Part shown: positions 35,584 through 35,796 of the stretch, piece after piece
How positions within the stretch are numbered: position 1 is the first letter of the stretch
How the letters are laid out: the number at the start of each line of letters is the position of its first letter
DNA from: an uncultured Legionella sp.
GTDB lineage: Bacteria > Pseudomonadota > Gammaproteobacteria > Legionellales > Legionellaceae
Assembly: GCA_945952115.1 (NCBI GenBank)
Contig: CAMFHA010000017.1
Location: 1-35,796 of the forward strand
Direction: 5' to 3'
DNA: 35,796 bases
The notes under the pieces: model-generated
Database searches by the model: none
What the model saw: the letters and a program-made list of their open reading frames with translations, nothing else
Told to the model about the DNA's origin: nothing
Translations under genes and position numbers: made by a program

Positions 35584-35614
35584 AAATAATGTCAACATTT
35601 TATTGACATTATTT
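35584..35614. promoter_or_regulatory. 12-bp perfect inverted repeat between tRNA-Thr and tRNA-Tyr, containing a TTGACA -35-like hexamer
   Basis: AAATAATGTCAA(35584-35595)/TTGACATTATTT(35603-35614). Confidence 0.45.
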
Positions 35615-35621
35615 ACCTAGA

Positions 35622-35697
<76 letters not shown>

Positions 35698-35747
35698 ATA
35701 TGCTCTTTTAATTTGCAACATTCATTACGTTGCTTTTTTTAAATAAA

Positions 35748-35796
35748 GGCCTGGCGATGCCCTACTTTCGCATGAGGAGACCTCACACTATCATTG
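35748..35796 (-). rRNA. rrf: 5S rRNA, 3' end only (gene continues past the window)
   Basis: Minus strand ...GTGAGGTCTCCTCATGCGAAAGTAGGGCATCGCCAGGCC, the conserved 5S 3' end. Confidence 0.93.

Noticed and set aside
35715-35740. GCAAC...GTTGC-TTTTTTT as a terminator after 5S rRNA
   Set aside because: The T-run follows the stem on the + strand, opposite to 5S transcription, and the stem is only 5 bp.

Overview
The window is a roughly 35.8 kb low-GC gammaproteobacterial segment. EF-Tu, RpoA and RpsN residues point to Legionella or a close relative (inference from remembered family sequences, no search run). Positions 301-4143 (+ strand) hold four accessory genes: an MFS transporter, a CsaA-like tRNA-binding protein that overlaps it, an LCAT-like alpha/beta hydrolase, and an exported choloylglycine hydrolase/penicillin V acylase family protein. 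From 4397 to the right edge, everything is on the minus strand. In transcription order it runs: 5S rRNA 3' end, tRNA-Thr(UGU), tRNA-Tyr, tRNA-Gly, tRNA-Thr(GGU), tuf, tRNA-Trp, secE-nusG-rplKAJL-rpoBC, rpsLG-fusA-tuf, S10 operon, spc operon, alpha operon, then a strong intrinsic terminator after rplQ. This part is mostly canonical. The least explained signals are: (1) a 5' leader before the MFS gene in which a ~12 bp stem would bury both Shine-Dalgarno and start codon, with a mutually exclusive upstream pairing (candidate riboswitch, thermometer or other translational switch); (2) palindromic intergenic repeat elements at 138-213 and 4160-4344; (3) a 55-nt two-part hairpin at 3024-3078; (4) a predicted str promoter embedded in an oppositely oriented terminator-like palindrome; (5) two tuf copies that appear identical by eye from the stop codon to codon 3.
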